A DNA stretch of 64,000 nucleotides, taken from assembly GCF_000331305.1 (NCBI RefSeq), contig NZ_KB217483.1, forward strand, positions 167,534 through 231,533. The letters run 5' to 3'. Made by a program: the position numbers and the translations under genes. Below, piece after piece: positions 51,419-61,419 of this stretch (within the stretch, counting starts at the first letter, position 1; every line of letters starts with the position of its first letter). The notes under the pieces are model-generated. The model searched no databases. It had not been told where the DNA came from and worked only from the letters and a program-made list of their open reading frames with translations. The DNA is from Calothrix sp. PCC 7103 (lineage in GTDB: Bacteria; Cyanobacteriota; Cyanobacteriia; Cyanobacteriales; Nostocaceae).

Positions 51419-51700
51419 AATAACTACGTAATGTATTCACCTTTTCTGCAAAATTAGTTGCATGATTTATATTTTGAAATTACATGACTGTGCATTTTAT
51501 TGTGCAGAAAATTGTATATGCTATTTGCTATTTTTGCGATAAATACAATATTTATTTTAACTACAAGCCCAATTTAGCTGGTACTAGCATTGAAGTAAAT
51601 TTCAGTCAATGCATCAACATGCAAACAATTATGCGTTAACTCGCAAGACTTGGTAATAAAAAAGTCGGCAAAATACAACACAACACAACAAAAAGGGATA
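51419..51700. other. No gene seen
   Basis: AT-rich spacer before the hairpin element; no coding or RNA signal recognised. Confidence 0.4.
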
Positions 51701-51825
51701 AGGGACTTCCAAAAATTTAATTCTCCATGTTGTGGAATGGGCATCCTTGCCCGTTCCAACTGTAGGCGTGCGAGGATGCCCACCCCACAAGAAATTTTTG
51801 GGTATTTTTTTATTTGGAAGTCCCT
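51701..51825. mobile_element. MITE-like hairpin element before the halogenase gene
   Basis: About 125 bp. Terminal inverted repeats AGGGACTTCCAAA (left) and TTTGGAAGTCCCT (right). Inside, TGTGGAATGGGCATCCT pairs with AGGATGCCCACCCCACA with one mismatch zone, so almost the whole element folds. No coding capacity. It ends nine bases before the halogenase start codon, so it now forms that gene's leader. Confidence 0.75.
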
Positions 51826-51833
51826 AAGCAAAA

Positions 51834-53645
51834 ATGATGAACACAGAAATGTTTGCCCACAACGTACAGACACAGCAGAACAACACAGAAAAAAATTACG
51901 ACGTAGTGGTAATTGGGGCTGGACCGATTGGGATTTTCTACGCAGCTATGCTCAAAAAGATGCGTCCGCAGACTACCATTGCCCTATTGGAGCGGAAAGC
52001 CAAACCTGGACACAAAGTGGGGGAAAGTACTTTGAGCACAACGGTGCGGGCGTTCCGTGCTATGGGCTTGTCGATGCCAGTGTTGCGCCGTTTGTTTGGC
52101 AAAAAAGCGGGATTGCGCTTCTTCCACACTCATCCCGACACAGATCAACTCGAAAAGGAGATTGACGTAGTGGATATTGAAGAAACCTTCCAGGTGGAGC
52201 GACGGGTATTAGAGATGGTGTTGCAAGAAACTGTCCGTCGTCGGGGGATCGATATCTTGACCAACACTACTTTTATCCCGAAAGCAAGCACAATCACTGC
52301 CGCAGGCAACCAGTTAGTCTGCGAAACCGTTACGGGTGAACATATCACTTTGCATAGCCATCTGGTAGTAGATGCTAGTGGTGCTGCCAGTATGTTACCT
52401 AAACATTTTGGTGTCTATCGCAAAAATATGGAGATGTATGATACCTTCAATTGCAACGCTTATTACGCTTACTTCAAATTAAAGAAGGATGTAGCTCTGC
52501 GCTTTTGGGAATATCCCACCACACGGCATATCACTTTTCCAGGTGGTTGGATGTGGTTTATCACGTTGGTGTCGTGGGAGAAAACACCAGATGCCAACTT
52601 AGTGCAGATAGTCAAACGTTTATTAGATGAGTCGGACGCTCCCGAACCGACCTATCCCACTCGTAAGGAGCTAGAAGCCGAGTATGGTGGTCAAAGCGAG
52701 CAGGTGATCAGCATTGGCTTAACCATCCGTGCTGACCAGGACGACTCACATGGTAGCATTGGCGAGCGCTTTGCTCATTATGTCAAGAAATATCCGGCAA
52801 TTGAGTGGCTGATGTCACATTATGAACTGGTAGAGGAGCCTTACCCAGAACACAAGTCTCCTTGGTTTTCCGTCACCAACATGGCACATGATGCGGAACA
52901 ATTTGCTGGTGACGGTTGGTGTGCGATTGGCGATGCTGCTCTCTTCTCCAACCCCATAATTTCACCTGGTATGACTTTCGGTACAGGTACGTCTTACATG
53001 GCAGCCTGCGATTCCGCCGCAGGATTAGATCGCAAAGACCTCAGCCGTGCTACCTTTGCCAAATACGAAACCTATGCGCGCACGCTGATTGATGCCTTAT
53101 TGGATGATACCGACACGCTGTATCGGTCGTTTGCCCATGTAAATAGTTATGAACGGGTACTTGCTAACAAATTCTTCTCTGGGATAGAAGATATCCTTGA
53201 GCGCACCGAGTATTCCGCGACAGATCCCTATGTCTGGAATTTTTTGCATCCCGACAATATGCAGCGCATTAAAGCAGTCAAAGTAATCTTTCAAGAAGGC
53301 GAGAAAGCCGGTAAATCACCCACACTTATAGCGCAAGAAGTAAGCGCACTGATTACACCCTACATTGCTGAAGTAACGTCTCGTCCTGAAATCGCTGCAC
53401 TACGGCTGGGGCGCTTCTTCAACTTTTACGACGATTGCGGTCACTATGCCGAAAAAGCCAGCAAAGAACGGGGTAATGTCAAGTTTATGCGCTGTTCTAG
53501 TTGTAACCTTTTTACCGATGATGCGCTCTCTAGTTGCCCAGTTTGTGGTGAGCCGATAAACCATCATAATCAAGAGCCAAGTTCCAATCCTCCAAAGCAA
53601 GGTGCGCTCGCGGCAATATTTCCTTTAATTACAAGCCCGACTTAA
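51834..53645 (+). CDS. Flavin-dependent halogenase-like oxidoreductase with C-terminal zinc ribbon
   Basis: 603 residues. The N-terminal FAD-binding step is YDVVVIGAGPIGIFYAAML. The halogenase-type GEST(L) motif follows (HKVGESTLS). The block PGGWMWFITLVSW contains the WxWxI signature of flavin-dependent halogenases. WCAIGDAALFSNPIISPG is the second FAD motif. The last 70 residues add a zinc ribbon (CSSCNLF...CPVCGEP), unusual for the family. Without a reductase nearby it would need cellular FADH2. GC content is visibly higher than in neighbours and GGCGCC is absent, suggesting recent transfer. Substrate unknown; the lipopeptide is one candidate. It overlaps the convergent TpsA gene by 21 bases. 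Confidence 0.75.
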   Translation: MMNTEMFAHNVQTQQNNTEKNYDVVVIGAGPIGIFYAAMLKKMRPQTTIALLERKAKPGHKVGESTLSTTVRAFRAMGLSMPVLRRLFGKKAGLRFFHTHPDTDQLEKEIDVVDIEETFQVERRVLEMVLQETVRRRGIDILTNTTFIPKASTITAAGNQLVCETVTGEHITLHSHLVVDASGAASMLPKHFGVYRKNMEMYDTFNCNAYYAYFKLKKDVALRFWEYPTTRHITFPGGWMWFITLVSWEKTPDANLVQIVKRLLDESDAPEPTYPTRKELEAEYGGQSEQVISIGLTIRADQDDSHGSIGERFAHYVKKYPAIEWLMSHYELVEEPYPEHKSPWFSVTNMAHDAEQFAGDGWCAIGDAALFSNPIISPGMTFGTGTSYMAACDSAAGLDRKDLSRATFAKYETYARTLIDALLDDTDTLYRSFAHVNSYERVLANKFFSGIEDILERTEYSATDPYVWNFLHPDNMQRIKAVKVIFQEGEKAGKSPTLIAQEVSALITPYIAEVTSRPEIAALRLGRFFNFYDDCGHYAEKASKERGNVKFMRCSSCNLFTDDALSSCPVCGEPINHHNQEPSSNPPKQGALAAIFPLITSPT

Positions 53646-56213
53646 GAGCGATCGCCCATCAGGTAATCGATATAATCCTTGTGGCTCAATTATTGGGTCG
53701 CCTTTTTTCCAAGGACGCGATGTGGATTCAACACTACGCACATCACCAGTTGTATAGGTGGAAATTAACACATCGCCTGGACTATTGCGTAAAGCGCCAG
53801 AACCTGTAATCGTAAACGAGTTTTCTTCTCGCTTGGCACCGCGCGCAATACAGCTATTGGCAATCAGTGCATTGGTATCAATGACGTTTGGCGATAACTC
53901 GGTAAAGCTGTTTTGAATAGAACTGTTATCGGGTTGATTAAGATTTATTGTACCGGAAATGCCTAATTCTGAACTGGCAGTAATATCACTTTTATCTGTT
54001 GGTTTTGGACGGGACTCGATACCGAAGATACCTTGGGAGTTGATTTGGATATTTCCACCAGTGCCAGTGAAGGCATTGCCGCTAATGTCGCTATTCTCGT
54101 TGGGAATCGCCACGATGAACTTGCCATCAAAGGTAATGTTGCCGCCATTCCCCCCGGACTGAGCCGTTCCAGCAGTGGTGGAAATAAAGCTACCCCGTCG
54201 CAATACCAAGAGTTCCGGGGCTTTCAACGTGATATTGCCACCCTCCCCTGATGCTGTTTGTGCCACAATCGATCCCTGATTATCCAGCAGGAGTTGACGA
54301 GCATTTACTTCTAGGTCGCCTGCATTTCCTTGACCTTCAGAGGAGACAGACAATATACCTTTGTTGATGATTGAGAACAGTCCGGCATTAACCGTAATCC
54401 TTCCACCCTGACCGCTGGCTTCTGAGTCCACCGAGCTATAAGCACCACTGCCAAATCCATCGCTGTCCACTCCATCAAAGAACACCGCATCTCTAGCCGT
54501 AATGTTTATATTTCCCGCATTTCCTTGACCATAAGTAGCTGCATCGATGTTTCCCCCATTGGTGAGGGAAAGCACGCCTGTGTTGATGCTGATATCTCCT
54601 CCGTTGCCCTTGCCTGTCTCTGTCACATTGGTTGTTACCCGACTGGTAACTCCATTGCTCGCTACCCCATCAAAGGTCACTGTATCGCGGGCATTGATGA
54701 TCACATTCCCCGAATTGCCACCTCCAAAGGTGTTGGCGCTCAACCTAGCACCTCCAGTGACTTTTAGCGACCCCGTGGTGATGTTGATGTCGCCCCCGTT
54801 GCCTGTCCCTTCCTGCGTCACAGCAGTTGCTGCTCCAGTGGAGGAGAATCCAGTACTCCCGAAGTTACCGCCATCAAAAGTCACGGTATCGCGGGCAACG
54901 ATATTTACATTTCCTGCATTGCCCCCTCCAAAGGTGATGGCATTCAGTTGAGCGCCCCGGATGACATTAAGCGATCCGGTGGTGATGTTGATGTCGCCCC
55001 CGCTGACTGCGCCTTCTTCCACACTACTGACTAAGGCTACACCGCCTCTGACGCTATGGAAGCCACCGCCATCAAAGGTCACTGTATCGCGGGCAACGAT
55101 ATTTATATTGCCTGCCTTCCCCCCTCCAAAGGTGGGTGTAGCTATCCGAGCACCGTCTCCCGAAACTTTTAATGATCCAGTAGTGATGTTGATATTGCCA
55201 CTGTCACCCACACTTCCTCTTCCCGTTCCACTATAGACACCGCCCGCAATACCTCCGCCCACAGCTATATTTACTTCCTGTACCGCATTAACATCAATAT
55301 CTCCCGCCTTTGCGCCAACAGAACCTAAGCCTGGGTTTATTCTTGCAAACAACCTTGTCCCGGTTCCCAAAATATTCACGTTCCTGGCATTAATCGCAAT
55401 ACTTCCACCACTGCCATTCACGATCGCGCCATTCGTCAAGGATACATCATATCTCGCCAATCCCTCTGGGACACTCAATCGCCACTCCTGCAACTGCCGC
55501 GTCAGCCCTACCTCGTCTAGTGCTGCCACCCCTGCCAATTCCACCCGTCCTCCCGGCGCAAACAACTGCCCACCATCAATATTTACAGTGCCGCCTGCCA
55601 GAGTTAAGGTTTGACCATTAAGAACCTTTAAACTCGCTCCCTGAGTTTGAATCTCCCCCGGATTTTGCCCATACTGCAACCCTACAGGCACACTCACAAT
55701 CAGTAATGAAGGTATTTGGGGATTTGTGGCACTAAACAATTGTTGATTCCCAAACTGCACTCCATTGGCTGTTGTCCCAACAAAACTCCCTTGCACATCT
55801 AAAGAAGCATTCTGCCCAAACACAATTCCATTGGGATTAATCAAAAACAAATTTGCTGCACCAGCTACGCCCAACGTCCCGAAAATATTTGACCCATTCC
55901 TACCTGTTACCCGCGTCAATATATTTTCTACCCCAGTGGGGTTGGCAAAATACACACGTTGCCCATCTTGGATATTAAACTCAGTAAAACTATGAAACAG
56001 ATTGATGCCGCGTGTTGCACCACCGTCAATTTTGTTACCTGGTGCGTCTTTAATTATCTGATTTTGATTGAGTTGAGAAGCTTCTGTACCCAAGGTGCTA
56101 TCAGGTATTATCTGTGCCTGAACGGGGGGGAGTACACTGAATGCAATAGATACTAAACATAAATAAAAAATACTTTTAATACTGACTTTTTTTGGCTGCT
56201 GTGTTCGATTCAT
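53625..56213 (-). CDS. TpsA: filamentous hemagglutinin N-terminal domain exoprotein
   Basis: 862 residues. Signal peptide about 1-33 (IFYLCLVSIAFSVLPPVQAQ). The TPS domain (about 35-160) carries NPTGVENILTRVTG and NLFLINPNGIVFGQNA, the conserved secretion signature. A long Gly/Asn-rich beta-helix follows, with repeats such as GGDINITTGSLNV and GNAGNVNIVARDTVTFDG. The C-terminus is conserved: SCIARGAKREENSFTITGSG and LLSRACN. It should be exported through the TpsB at 56345 on the same strand. Much smaller than adhesins of pathogens, as usual in cyanobacteria. Confidence 0.9.
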   Translation of the reverse strand: MNRTQQPKKVSIKSIFYLCLVSIAFSVLPPVQAQIIPDSTLGTEASQLNQNQIIKDAPGNKIDGGATRGINLFHSFTEFNIQDGQRVYFANPTGVENILTRVTGRNGSNIFGTLGVAGAANLFLINPNGIVFGQNASLDVQGSFVGTTANGVQFGNQQLFSATNPQIPSLLIVSVPVGLQYGQNPGEIQTQGASLKVLNGQTLTLAGGTVNIDGGQLFAPGGRVELAGVAALDEVGLTRQLQEWRLSVPEGLARYDVSLTNGAIVNGSGGSIAINARNVNILGTGTRLFARINPGLGSVGAKAGDIDVNAVQEVNIAVGGGIAGGVYSGTGRGSVGDSGNINITTGSLKVSGDGARIATPTFGGGKAGNINIVARDTVTFDGGGFHSVRGGVALVSSVEEGAVSGGDINITTGSLNVIRGAQLNAITFGGGNAGNVNIVARDTVTFDGGNFGSTGFSSTGAATAVTQEGTGNGGDINITTGSLKVTGGARLSANTFGGGNSGNVIINARDTVTFDGVASNGVTSRVTTNVTETGKGNGGDISINTGVLSLTNGGNIDAATYGQGNAGNINITARDAVFFDGVDSDGFGSGAYSSVDSEASGQGGRITVNAGLFSIINKGILSVSSEGQGNAGDLEVNARQLLLDNQGSIVAQTASGEGGNITLKAPELLVLRRGSFISTTAGTAQSGGNGGNITFDGKFIVAIPNENSDISGNAFTGTGGNIQINSQGIFGIESRPKPTDKSDITASSELGISGTINLNQPDNSSIQNSFTELSPNVIDTNALIANSCIARGAKREENSFTITGSGALRNSPGDVLISTYTTGDVRSVESTSRPWKKGDPIIEPQGLYRLPDGRSLLSRACN

Positions 56214-56344
56214 AAATAATTTAGCTTGGATAAATCAAAAATCCACGATATTTATTATGTGAATATTTTCTTTGTTGTGGAGAATCTACTCGGAAAATAA
56301 AGGATACACCACACGCTTGGCTCAAATTAAAAATTAAAAATTGT

Positions 56345-58075
56345 TTAAAACAGTTGATATCGTACTGAAAAATTAAAGCCGTTATCTTGCAGTGAACTAC
56401 CACTATCGCTGGCGCCAATTAATGGGATACCATAGTCTGCACGCAGTGCCAAACCGTTAAAGGGTTGCCACTGCAAGCCTAATCCTAAACTAGCAAGGGT
56501 TTGATGGTCTAAATTGCTACCGATATTATTCCAAACTGTACTGATATCAAAAAATGGTACTAACTGTAGATTTTCAACGTTCGATGTTAAAGGAATACGA
56601 ATTTCCACCCCTCCAATTACCCCGTTATCTGCAACGAGTTGATTTTGACGATAACCGCGTACTGTTTCAACTCCCCCAATGGTAATTTTTTCTGGTGATA
56701 GTAACGAATCACCTGTGAGTTGAGCATTAATTTTGGCAAGCATTAATATACGAGGAGATAACCTTTGTACCCATTGAAATTGTCCTAGCCAGGAAAAAAA
56801 ACGTCCATCTGTACCTGTATTATTAACTGTCGCATCCAAGGCGCCAATTCCTAAACTAAATTGTGAGCGCGCGGCTAAAACACTAGTAGTATTACGTTGT
56901 AACCAATCTTGGGAAAAGCGAATAACTGTAACTTTTGATTCCCCATCTTCAGACCCAGAGGTAAAGGAATAGGGAATATCATTAAGTAAAAAAGTTTGAC
57001 TACGACGCAAATCTAATGCTAACGAAAGAGCAAATTCACTGTTTGGTCTACGAACTAAAGGTTGACGAATGCTAAATGAAAGGGTTTCAGCTTCGCTGCG
57101 GATATCTAACTCACGAAATTGGCTTTCAATAATTCGGCTTTCACTGTTACTATAGCGGACACTAATTGCTCCGTCTAAGGCGTTAATAGGTACAGAATAA
57201 CCGACATCATATATATTGAATCCTTCAGTTATTCCATATTCTGCACTCAATTTATCGCCAAACCCCAATAAATTATCGTGGGCAACAAAAATAGTCCCTT
57301 GCTCCGAACCAATGCTTGGTGATTGGTTATTTGCAAAGGCAACTCCTGCATGGAATGCGGACGATTCGCTAATTTTCACCTGTAAAATATTACTTCCGGA
57401 AATACTGCCTGCGGTTAACTCAGCATTGACTCGTTCAATTAAAGGGTCAAGTTGTAATAATTGCAACGCTTCTTCAAGGCGGTTTTTATTTAATGGCTTT
57501 CCTGTATAACGCTCAATACGAGAACGCACGTAAACTGATTGCAATCTTTTTAACCCAGAAATTAAAATTCCTTCGAGTTCGCCTTCAACAATTTGAATTT
57601 GTACGATGCCGCTAGTCAAATCTTGGTTGTTTGGAATAAATGCACCACTGGTAATATAACCTTTCTTAATATAAAGTTGAGTGATTTGTGTTCGCAGTTC
57701 TAGCAAGTCCTCAAATGTAATTTTTTTCTTCTGTTCTACGGAACGTTTTAACTTGATTATTTCATTTTCTAAAACAGAATACCCTTTGACTTGAATTTCC
57801 TTAACAAAAAAACTTTCGCCACTAGGAAAAGTTGTTTCGGGTGGATTATAAGACCTCGGTGATGGAATTATTGGCGTAGTTGGTGCCATAGGTGTTGGAG
57901 CAACCGTTGGTGATGGTAATGGTTGAGGTATCGTTTCTTCAACTTTTCTAGGTATTTCTGGGGGAATTATCACTCTGGGTGGGGGCGCAGATTGTGCAAA
58001 CACTGCAAGTGGAGTGATACCAATGTATGATAGTAATATTAACAACAGCTTTTGAATGCGAAAGTAAAAATTCAT
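56345..58075 (-). CDS. TpsB: ShlB/FhaC-type outer-membrane transporter
   Basis: 576 residues. Signal peptide about 1-27; a Pro-rich linker (about 30-75); POTRA domains about 85-240 (FVKEIQVKGYSVLENEIIKL; IVEGELEGILISGLKRLQ); then a 16-strand-type beta barrel ending in Phe (NGFNFSVRYQLF), the outer-membrane targeting signal. It contains the IGGVETVRGYRQN step, which corresponds to the VRGY/F loop 6 motif of the Omp85/TpsB superfamily. It lies upstream of tpsA on the same strand with 131 bases between. It is the partner of the 53625 protein. Confidence 0.92.
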   Translation of the reverse strand: MNFYFRIQKLLLILLSYIGITPLAVFAQSAPPPRVIIPPEIPRKVEETIPQPLPSPTVAPTPMAPTTPIIPSPRSYNPPETTFPSGESFFVKEIQVKGYSVLENEIIKLKRSVEQKKKITFEDLLELRTQITQLYIKKGYITSGAFIPNNQDLTSGIVQIQIVEGELEGILISGLKRLQSVYVRSRIERYTGKPLNKNRLEEALQLLQLDPLIERVNAELTAGSISGSNILQVKISESSAFHAGVAFANNQSPSIGSEQGTIFVAHDNLLGFGDKLSAEYGITEGFNIYDVGYSVPINALDGAISVRYSNSESRIIESQFRELDIRSEAETLSFSIRQPLVRRPNSEFALSLALDLRRSQTFLLNDIPYSFTSGSEDGESKVTVIRFSQDWLQRNTTSVLAARSQFSLGIGALDATVNNTGTDGRFFSWLGQFQWVQRLSPRILMLAKINAQLTGDSLLSPEKITIGGVETVRGYRQNQLVADNGVIGGVEIRIPLTSNVENLQLVPFFDISTVWNNIGSNLDHQTLASLGLGLQWQPFNGLALRADYGIPLIGASDSGSSLQDNGFNFSVRYQLF

Positions 58076-58197
58076 TGTTAGTATTTAGTATGTAAATTTT
58101 TAATAAGCTATTGTTTTAATTAGACCATCTTTGCTACAAAACTATCATAGTACTAATTATTTATATAACAAATCAATTTTTGACTTTTTGTAATAAT

Positions 58198-60999
58198 ATG
58201 CCCAACAAATATCTAAAATTAAAATTACTTTTTCTGCCTCTGTGTCTAGGTCAGAGACTACTTAGTTTTTTTACCAAGCAATGTCAACAATTAAATAGAC
58301 ACCAATTTAGTAAAATATTATTTTTAACAACCTTAATAATATCTTTATCATTAGGACAAATAGTATTAGCACAAGCTCCAAATAGCCGAACTCTAGTTGA
58401 GCAAGGGATTAAAGACTATAATGCCGGAAATTTCCTAAATGCGATAAAGCACTGGCAAGATGCGCTCTTTCAATATAAAAATGACCCATCGGGTGCAGCA
58501 ATTATTCATGAAAATTTAGCGCGTGCTTACCAAGAACTAGGACAAAATAAGGAAGCTATTGAATCACTGTCGGCAGCAATTTATAACTATAACGCACTGA
58601 ATAACATCCCACAGGTTGGACGAATGAAGTCGGAACTCGCCCAAGTTTACAACAATTTGGGGCAACCTCGCAAGGCAATTGCGTTTTTGTGTGGAAAACT
58701 GGTAGAAAAGTCGCAAAGCTCAGAAAGTCAAGCGATGGAAATAAAATGCACTCCGGAAAGTGCCGAACAAATTGCTACTAAGTATAACGATAAACGTGGC
58801 ATGGTCGCAGCTTTAGGAATTCTCGGTGAAGCATATCGAAGAATTGGGAATTATGACCAGTCTATTAAGTATTTACACGCAGCAAAGCAAATTTCTTCAG
58901 AATATGAGTTTTTGGTGTTAAATAGTTTAGGAAATGCATATAGAAATCGCGCTCAATTGCAAGAGTTACAAGCTAATTCTGCTCTTCAAGCTGGCATTGT
59001 TGAGAAAGAGAAGGAATTGACGCAAAAGTCAATGGCAGATTACAATAAAGCCCGCGCATATTTTAAAGATAGTATAGAACTTGCTCGCTCTTCAAAACAA
59101 GCTTTAGCAGAAATGCGGGGATTATTAAATTTAATCCAGTTGAGTTCGCAAACAAGTAAGACGAAATTTTTTGATGAAGCGACCAACAATACTTATAACG
59201 ATGCATTGAAACTTCTCGAAGGTTTACCTGATTCAGCAACAAAAGTTTACGGGGCAATTGACTTAGCATATTTACAGCACAACGATAAAAGAATTTCACC
59301 TTTTACCATTTGCCCACAACAGCTAGTTGCTTCAGATGATAAAATATTAAATTTACTCAATCAAGCAGTATTAAGTAGTAATAACTTGCAATCCGAACGT
59401 TTACAATCTTATTCTAATGGTGCTTTAGGACATTTATGGGAATGTCGTGGAGATAATAAACAAGCATTAAAATATACCCAAAACGCAATAATTGCAGCAG
59501 ACAGTAAATTGAGTTCAAAGGATAGTCTGTATTTATGGGAGTGGCAAGCTGGACGAATTTTGGAAAAAGAAAATCAGAAAGAACAAGCAACCGCATCCTA
59601 TCAACGTGCATTTGATATCTTGGAAAACATCCGTAGTGATATTTTAACGGCAGAACGAGATGTACAGTTTGACTTCCGTGATGTCGTCCGCCCATTATAC
59701 CGTACATTGGCACAGTCGCGGCTTGAACTGCTTTATAAAGGCGCCGTTTCCGAAAAAGGACGCACAGAAGAATTATCAAAAGTTGTTAACACAATTGATG
59801 CTTTGAAACTGGCAGAACTACAAAATTATTTTGGAAACGATTGTGTTTTGAGTGCATTAAACCCCCAACAAGTAGGTGAAATGATTGAAGATAATAATGT
59901 AAATAAGAATACTGCGTTTTTGAGTTCGATAATTTTAGACGGCAAAACTGGGATATTGCTACAATTACCCAACCAAACAACCAAATTTAGATGGATTGAA
60001 GATTTCAATCAACAAGATGCAAATAAAATAGTTAGCACCGACATTCTTGAGAAAACAATTCAAAAGTTTCGCAAAAGCTTAATTGATGCAAAAAAAGTAT
60101 TTGAATACGATACAACAACTGCACAACAGCTTTATGATTGGATAATTCGTCCAATACTACCAGATATCAATCCTGATAAAATTAAAACGCTTGTATTTAT
60201 TCAGGATGGATTTTTACGTAGCGTTCCAATGGCAGCACTTTATGATAGCCAAGAAAAGAAATATTTGGTGGAAACCTATGCAATTGCCACAACTCCTAGT
60301 TTACGAGTTACTGCAACTAAATTACACGCACGTGGTGAGCAAAAAGCGTTAATTTTGGGTTTAACCAAAGAGGCAACAATTGATGGAAAGTCATTTCCTG
60401 CACTAAAATCAGTTGAGAGCGAAGTAAAATCACTTCAAACCTTATTCCCCAACTCTGTCCCCCTCATTGATACAAACTTTATCTCTAAAAATTTCCAGAA
60501 CAAACTAGAAAAAGCCACATATCCTATTGTTCATGTAGCGAGTCATGCTCAATTTGGCATTATCCCCGAAGACACCTTTATTGTAGCAGGTAAAAACGAA
60601 GCAACAGGCAAAAACGAAAAACTTAGCATCAATCAATTAGAAAATTCATTGCGAAGACTTAATAATAAATCAAGTAGCGTCGAACTTCTTGCGCTTACCG
60701 CATGTCAAACCGCTGTTGGCGATGACCGTGCTACACTAGGATTAGCTGGAGTCGCATTACAAGTTGGTGTAAAAACTGCAATTGCATCTTTGTGGAGTGT
60801 TGAGGATAAATCAATATCAGTTTTAATCAAAGAATTTTATACCAACTACCGTAACACAGGAATGAGTATTGCCGAAGCATTACAAAAAGCTCAAATCAAA
60901 ATGATTAATGCAAGAAAATCACCCTCTAAAGATATAATTACTATATATGATAACCCTGCATATTGGGCGCCGATGATTATTATCGGTAATTGGTTTTGA
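58198..60999 (+). CDS. TPR-CHAT domain protein (caspase-like)
   Basis: 933 residues from ATG 58198; a TTG at 58180 gives six more. N-terminal hydrophobic segment about 40-60 (ILFLTTLIISLSLGQIVLAQ), probably an export signal. Tetratricopeptide repeats about 70-500. The C-terminal CHAT domain (about 590-930) has the catalytic His in VHVASHAQFG (about 782) and Cys in LLALTACQTAVGDD (about 836). CHAT proteins are caspase-clan proteases. An exported form next to a TPS pair is a known cyanobacterial arrangement. Divergent from tpsB with 122 bases between. Confidence 0.92.
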   Translation: MPNKYLKLKLLFLPLCLGQRLLSFFTKQCQQLNRHQFSKILFLTTLIISLSLGQIVLAQAPNSRTLVEQGIKDYNAGNFLNAIKHWQDALFQYKNDPSGAAIIHENLARAYQELGQNKEAIESLSAAIYNYNALNNIPQVGRMKSELAQVYNNLGQPRKAIAFLCGKLVEKSQSSESQAMEIKCTPESAEQIATKYNDKRGMVAALGILGEAYRRIGNYDQSIKYLHAAKQISSEYEFLVLNSLGNAYRNRAQLQELQANSALQAGIVEKEKELTQKSMADYNKARAYFKDSIELARSSKQALAEMRGLLNLIQLSSQTSKTKFFDEATNNTYNDALKLLEGLPDSATKVYGAIDLAYLQHNDKRISPFTICPQQLVASDDKILNLLNQAVLSSNNLQSERLQSYSNGALGHLWECRGDNKQALKYTQNAIIAADSKLSSKDSLYLWEWQAGRILEKENQKEQATASYQRAFDILENIRSDILTAERDVQFDFRDVVRPLYRTLAQSRLELLYKGAVSEKGRTEELSKVVNTIDALKLAELQNYFGNDCVLSALNPQQVGEMIEDNNVNKNTAFLSSIILDGKTGILLQLPNQTTKFRWIEDFNQQDANKIVSTDILEKTIQKFRKSLIDAKKVFEYDTTTAQQLYDWIIRPILPDINPDKIKTLVFIQDGFLRSVPMAALYDSQEKKYLVETYAIATTPSLRVTATKLHARGEQKALILGLTKEATIDGKSFPALKSVESEVKSLQTLFPNSVPLIDTNFISKNFQNKLEKATYPIVHVASHAQFGIIPEDTFIVAGKNEATGKNEKLSINQLENSLRRLNNKSSSVELLALTACQTAVGDDRATLGLAGVALQVGVKTAIASLWSVEDKSISVLIKEFYTNYRNTGMSIAEALQKAQIKMINARKSPSKDIITIYDNPAYWAPMIIIGNWF

Positions 61000-61030
61000 T
61001 ATTATATTTTGTTAATTATCGATTTTGGCG

Positions 61031-61052
61031 GAGACGTTACATGTAACGTCTC
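61031..61052. repeat. Perfect 22-base palindrome
   Basis: GAGACGTTACA followed by its exact complement TGTAACGTCTC, 31 bases after the CHAT gene stop. Similar GAGACGTT...AACGTCTC palindromes are frequent between genes in Nostocales (my recollection). It may serve as a transcript end but has no T-run. Confidence 0.7.
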
Positions 61053-61062
61053 TACATTGCTG

Positions 61063-61135
61063 AAATTTTTTGGACTCATAGCTGCATTTCACGCGGTGCC
61101 AAACGGCAAGAAAACTCTTTTACAATTTTTTAAAG
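61063..61135 (+). pseudogene. Eroded TpsA C-terminal coding remnant, copy 1
   Basis: About 48 bases from 61080 (GCATTTCACGCGGTGCCAAA...) match, with about 8 differences, the stretch at 61421 that encodes CIARGAKRQENTFTIT, the C-terminal signature of TpsA proteins. Frame is lost. Confidence 0.55.
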
Positions 61136-61335
61136 GAAATATTGCGCTATCTCAAAATAACAGTTACAGTTTTCTGCACAATAGAACGCACAATCATGTA
61201 ATTGCAACGTATAACCCAAGCAACAGACTATGCATAAAAGGTGAATGCATTACCTAGTTCTTTTCCTTAACCTAAATATTATGTAAAAGCTCAAACTTCA
61301 ACATACAAACTCACAAAAGCGGAGGTTGAATCATC

Positions 61336-61419
61336 ATGAGACGCAATACAGCTATTTCTGGACTAATCGGAGCTTTATATATCTTATCTTCGGCTCCAGC
61401 ATTTGCAAAAATCAATTAG
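61336..61419 (+). CDS. 27-residue leader peptide or truncated exported protein
   Basis: MRRNTAISGLIGALYILSSA, then PAFAKIN and a stop. It is a textbook signal peptide with a cleavage site after AFA, and has GGAGGTTGAATCATC before its ATG. It stops at the point where the TpsA remnant begins in another frame, so it probably belonged to an exported protein, now fused to a TpsA 3' end. Confidence 0.4.
   Translation: MRRNTAISGLIGALYILSSAPAFAKIN

Noticed and set aside
51650-52165. Plus-strand frame across the MITE into the halogenase
   Set aside because: It is out of frame with the halogenase and is an artefact of the MITE and shadow sequence.
54525-55236. Several plus-strand open frames rich in Pro and Ser
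   Set aside because: They are antisense to the Gly/Asn repeats of TpsA and follow its periodicity.
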